A stretch of 64,000 nucleotides of DNA from Rhodovastum atsumiense (GTDB lineage Bacteria > Pseudomonadota > Alphaproteobacteria > Acetobacterales > Acetobacteraceae). The position numbers and the translations under genes were made by a program. Below, in pieces: positions 63,964 through 64,000 of the stretch; position 1 is the first letter of the stretch, and every line of letters begins with the position of its first letter. The DNA is taken from contig NZ_OW485605.1 in the NCBI RefSeq assembly GCF_937425535.1, positions 50,899 through 114,898 of the forward strand, given 5' to 3'. The notes beneath the pieces are model-generated. The model did not search any database. It was not told the DNA's origin and saw only the letters and a program-made list of their open reading frames with translations.

Positions 63964-63996
63964 AAGTCGCCTTGTCAACATTATAGCTGGCGACTT
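63964..63996 (-). promoter_or_regulatory. Inverted repeat with TATAAT at the right edge, upstream of the replication gene
   Basis: AAGTCGCC and GGCGACTT flank a 17-base spacer containing TATAATGTTGACA on the minus strand. The repeat ends about 100 bases before the primase-helicase ATG. It could be an operator over a -10 box whose -35 element lies beyond the window. A similar ATAAAATGTTGACA occurs near 14908-14921 on the minus strand. Confidence 0.5.
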
Positions 63997-64000
63997 CGCC

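Noticed and set aside
63970..63985. TTGACA at the right edge as a -35 box for the replication gene
   Set aside because: No suitable -10 element lies 16-18 bases downstream; TATAAT is on the wrong side, so it is better read as a -10 of a promoter further right or as part of an operator.

Overview
The window is GC-rich DNA that reads as a temperate, contractile-tailed (myovirus-type) phage genome, probably a prophage, with a short stretch of host or island DNA at the left edge. Codon use, G/C-rich third positions and the style of the tail, portal and host-like genes suggest an alphaproteobacterial host, perhaps Rhodospirillales/Acetobacteraceae-like. That placement is inference. No integrase or excisionase is visible, so one phage end and the integration functions probably lie beyond the right edge.

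Left edge (1-3.8 kb): an incomplete SIR2-domain (NADase-type) gene runs off the left end. It is followed by the 3' remnant of a histidine-phosphatase gene, a small lipoprotein gene, and two copies of a 30-bp direct repeat about 0.9 kb apart. This looks like an island/prophage junction. A gene with three helix-turn-helix units and a small secreted protein follow. From 4.3 to 10.9 kb on the plus strand are a GHKL ATPase fused to an HExxH metallopeptidase-like end, a 999-residue SNF2-family ATPase, a GIY-YIG nuclease and a possible HNH protein.

Late module (10.9-38.8 kb, minus strand): reading from 38.2 kb leftward the order is terminase small and large subunits, portal (with a C-terminal 2H phosphoesterase domain), a DUF2213-type protease/scaffold gene with a nested scaffold start, a cement-like protein, the major capsid protein, connector and neck proteins, and tail sheath and tube. 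A tail assembly chaperone with a clear -1 frameshift heptamer (CCCTTTG) comes next, then tape measure, the U-X-D-V-W-J-I baseplate set, two tail fibres, a metallophosphoesterase, endolysin, a holin-like protein and a nested Rz/Rz1 spanin pair.

Plus-strand accessory region (39.2-49.2 kb): a soluble FtsH-like AAA+/M41 protease is coupled to a DnaQ-like exonuclease and followed by a complete tRNA-Met(CAT). Then comes an array of small genes, several of them separate units with a similar ribosome-binding leader and ending in a GCCCGCC...GGCGGGC hairpin. One has a winged-helix product with two palindromes upstream. A divergent tautomerase/LysR pair at 49.4-50.7 kb looks host-derived.

Right early module (50.8-63.9 kb, minus strand): a 481-residue protein of unknown function with tandem GCGCTACGGA repeats upstream is followed by a chain of small, mostly ATGA-overlapping genes. 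These include a macro-domain protein, a HigA-like HTH/zinc-ribbon protein and a RuvC-like resolvase. The last gene is a 1416-residue primase-polymerase/helicase, the likely replication protein.

The parts most worth following up are the GHKL-zincin plus SNF2 pair, the portal-2H fusion and macro protein (both possible counter-defence functions), the soluble FtsH-like protease with its exonuclease and tRNA, and the hairpin-punctuated gene array.
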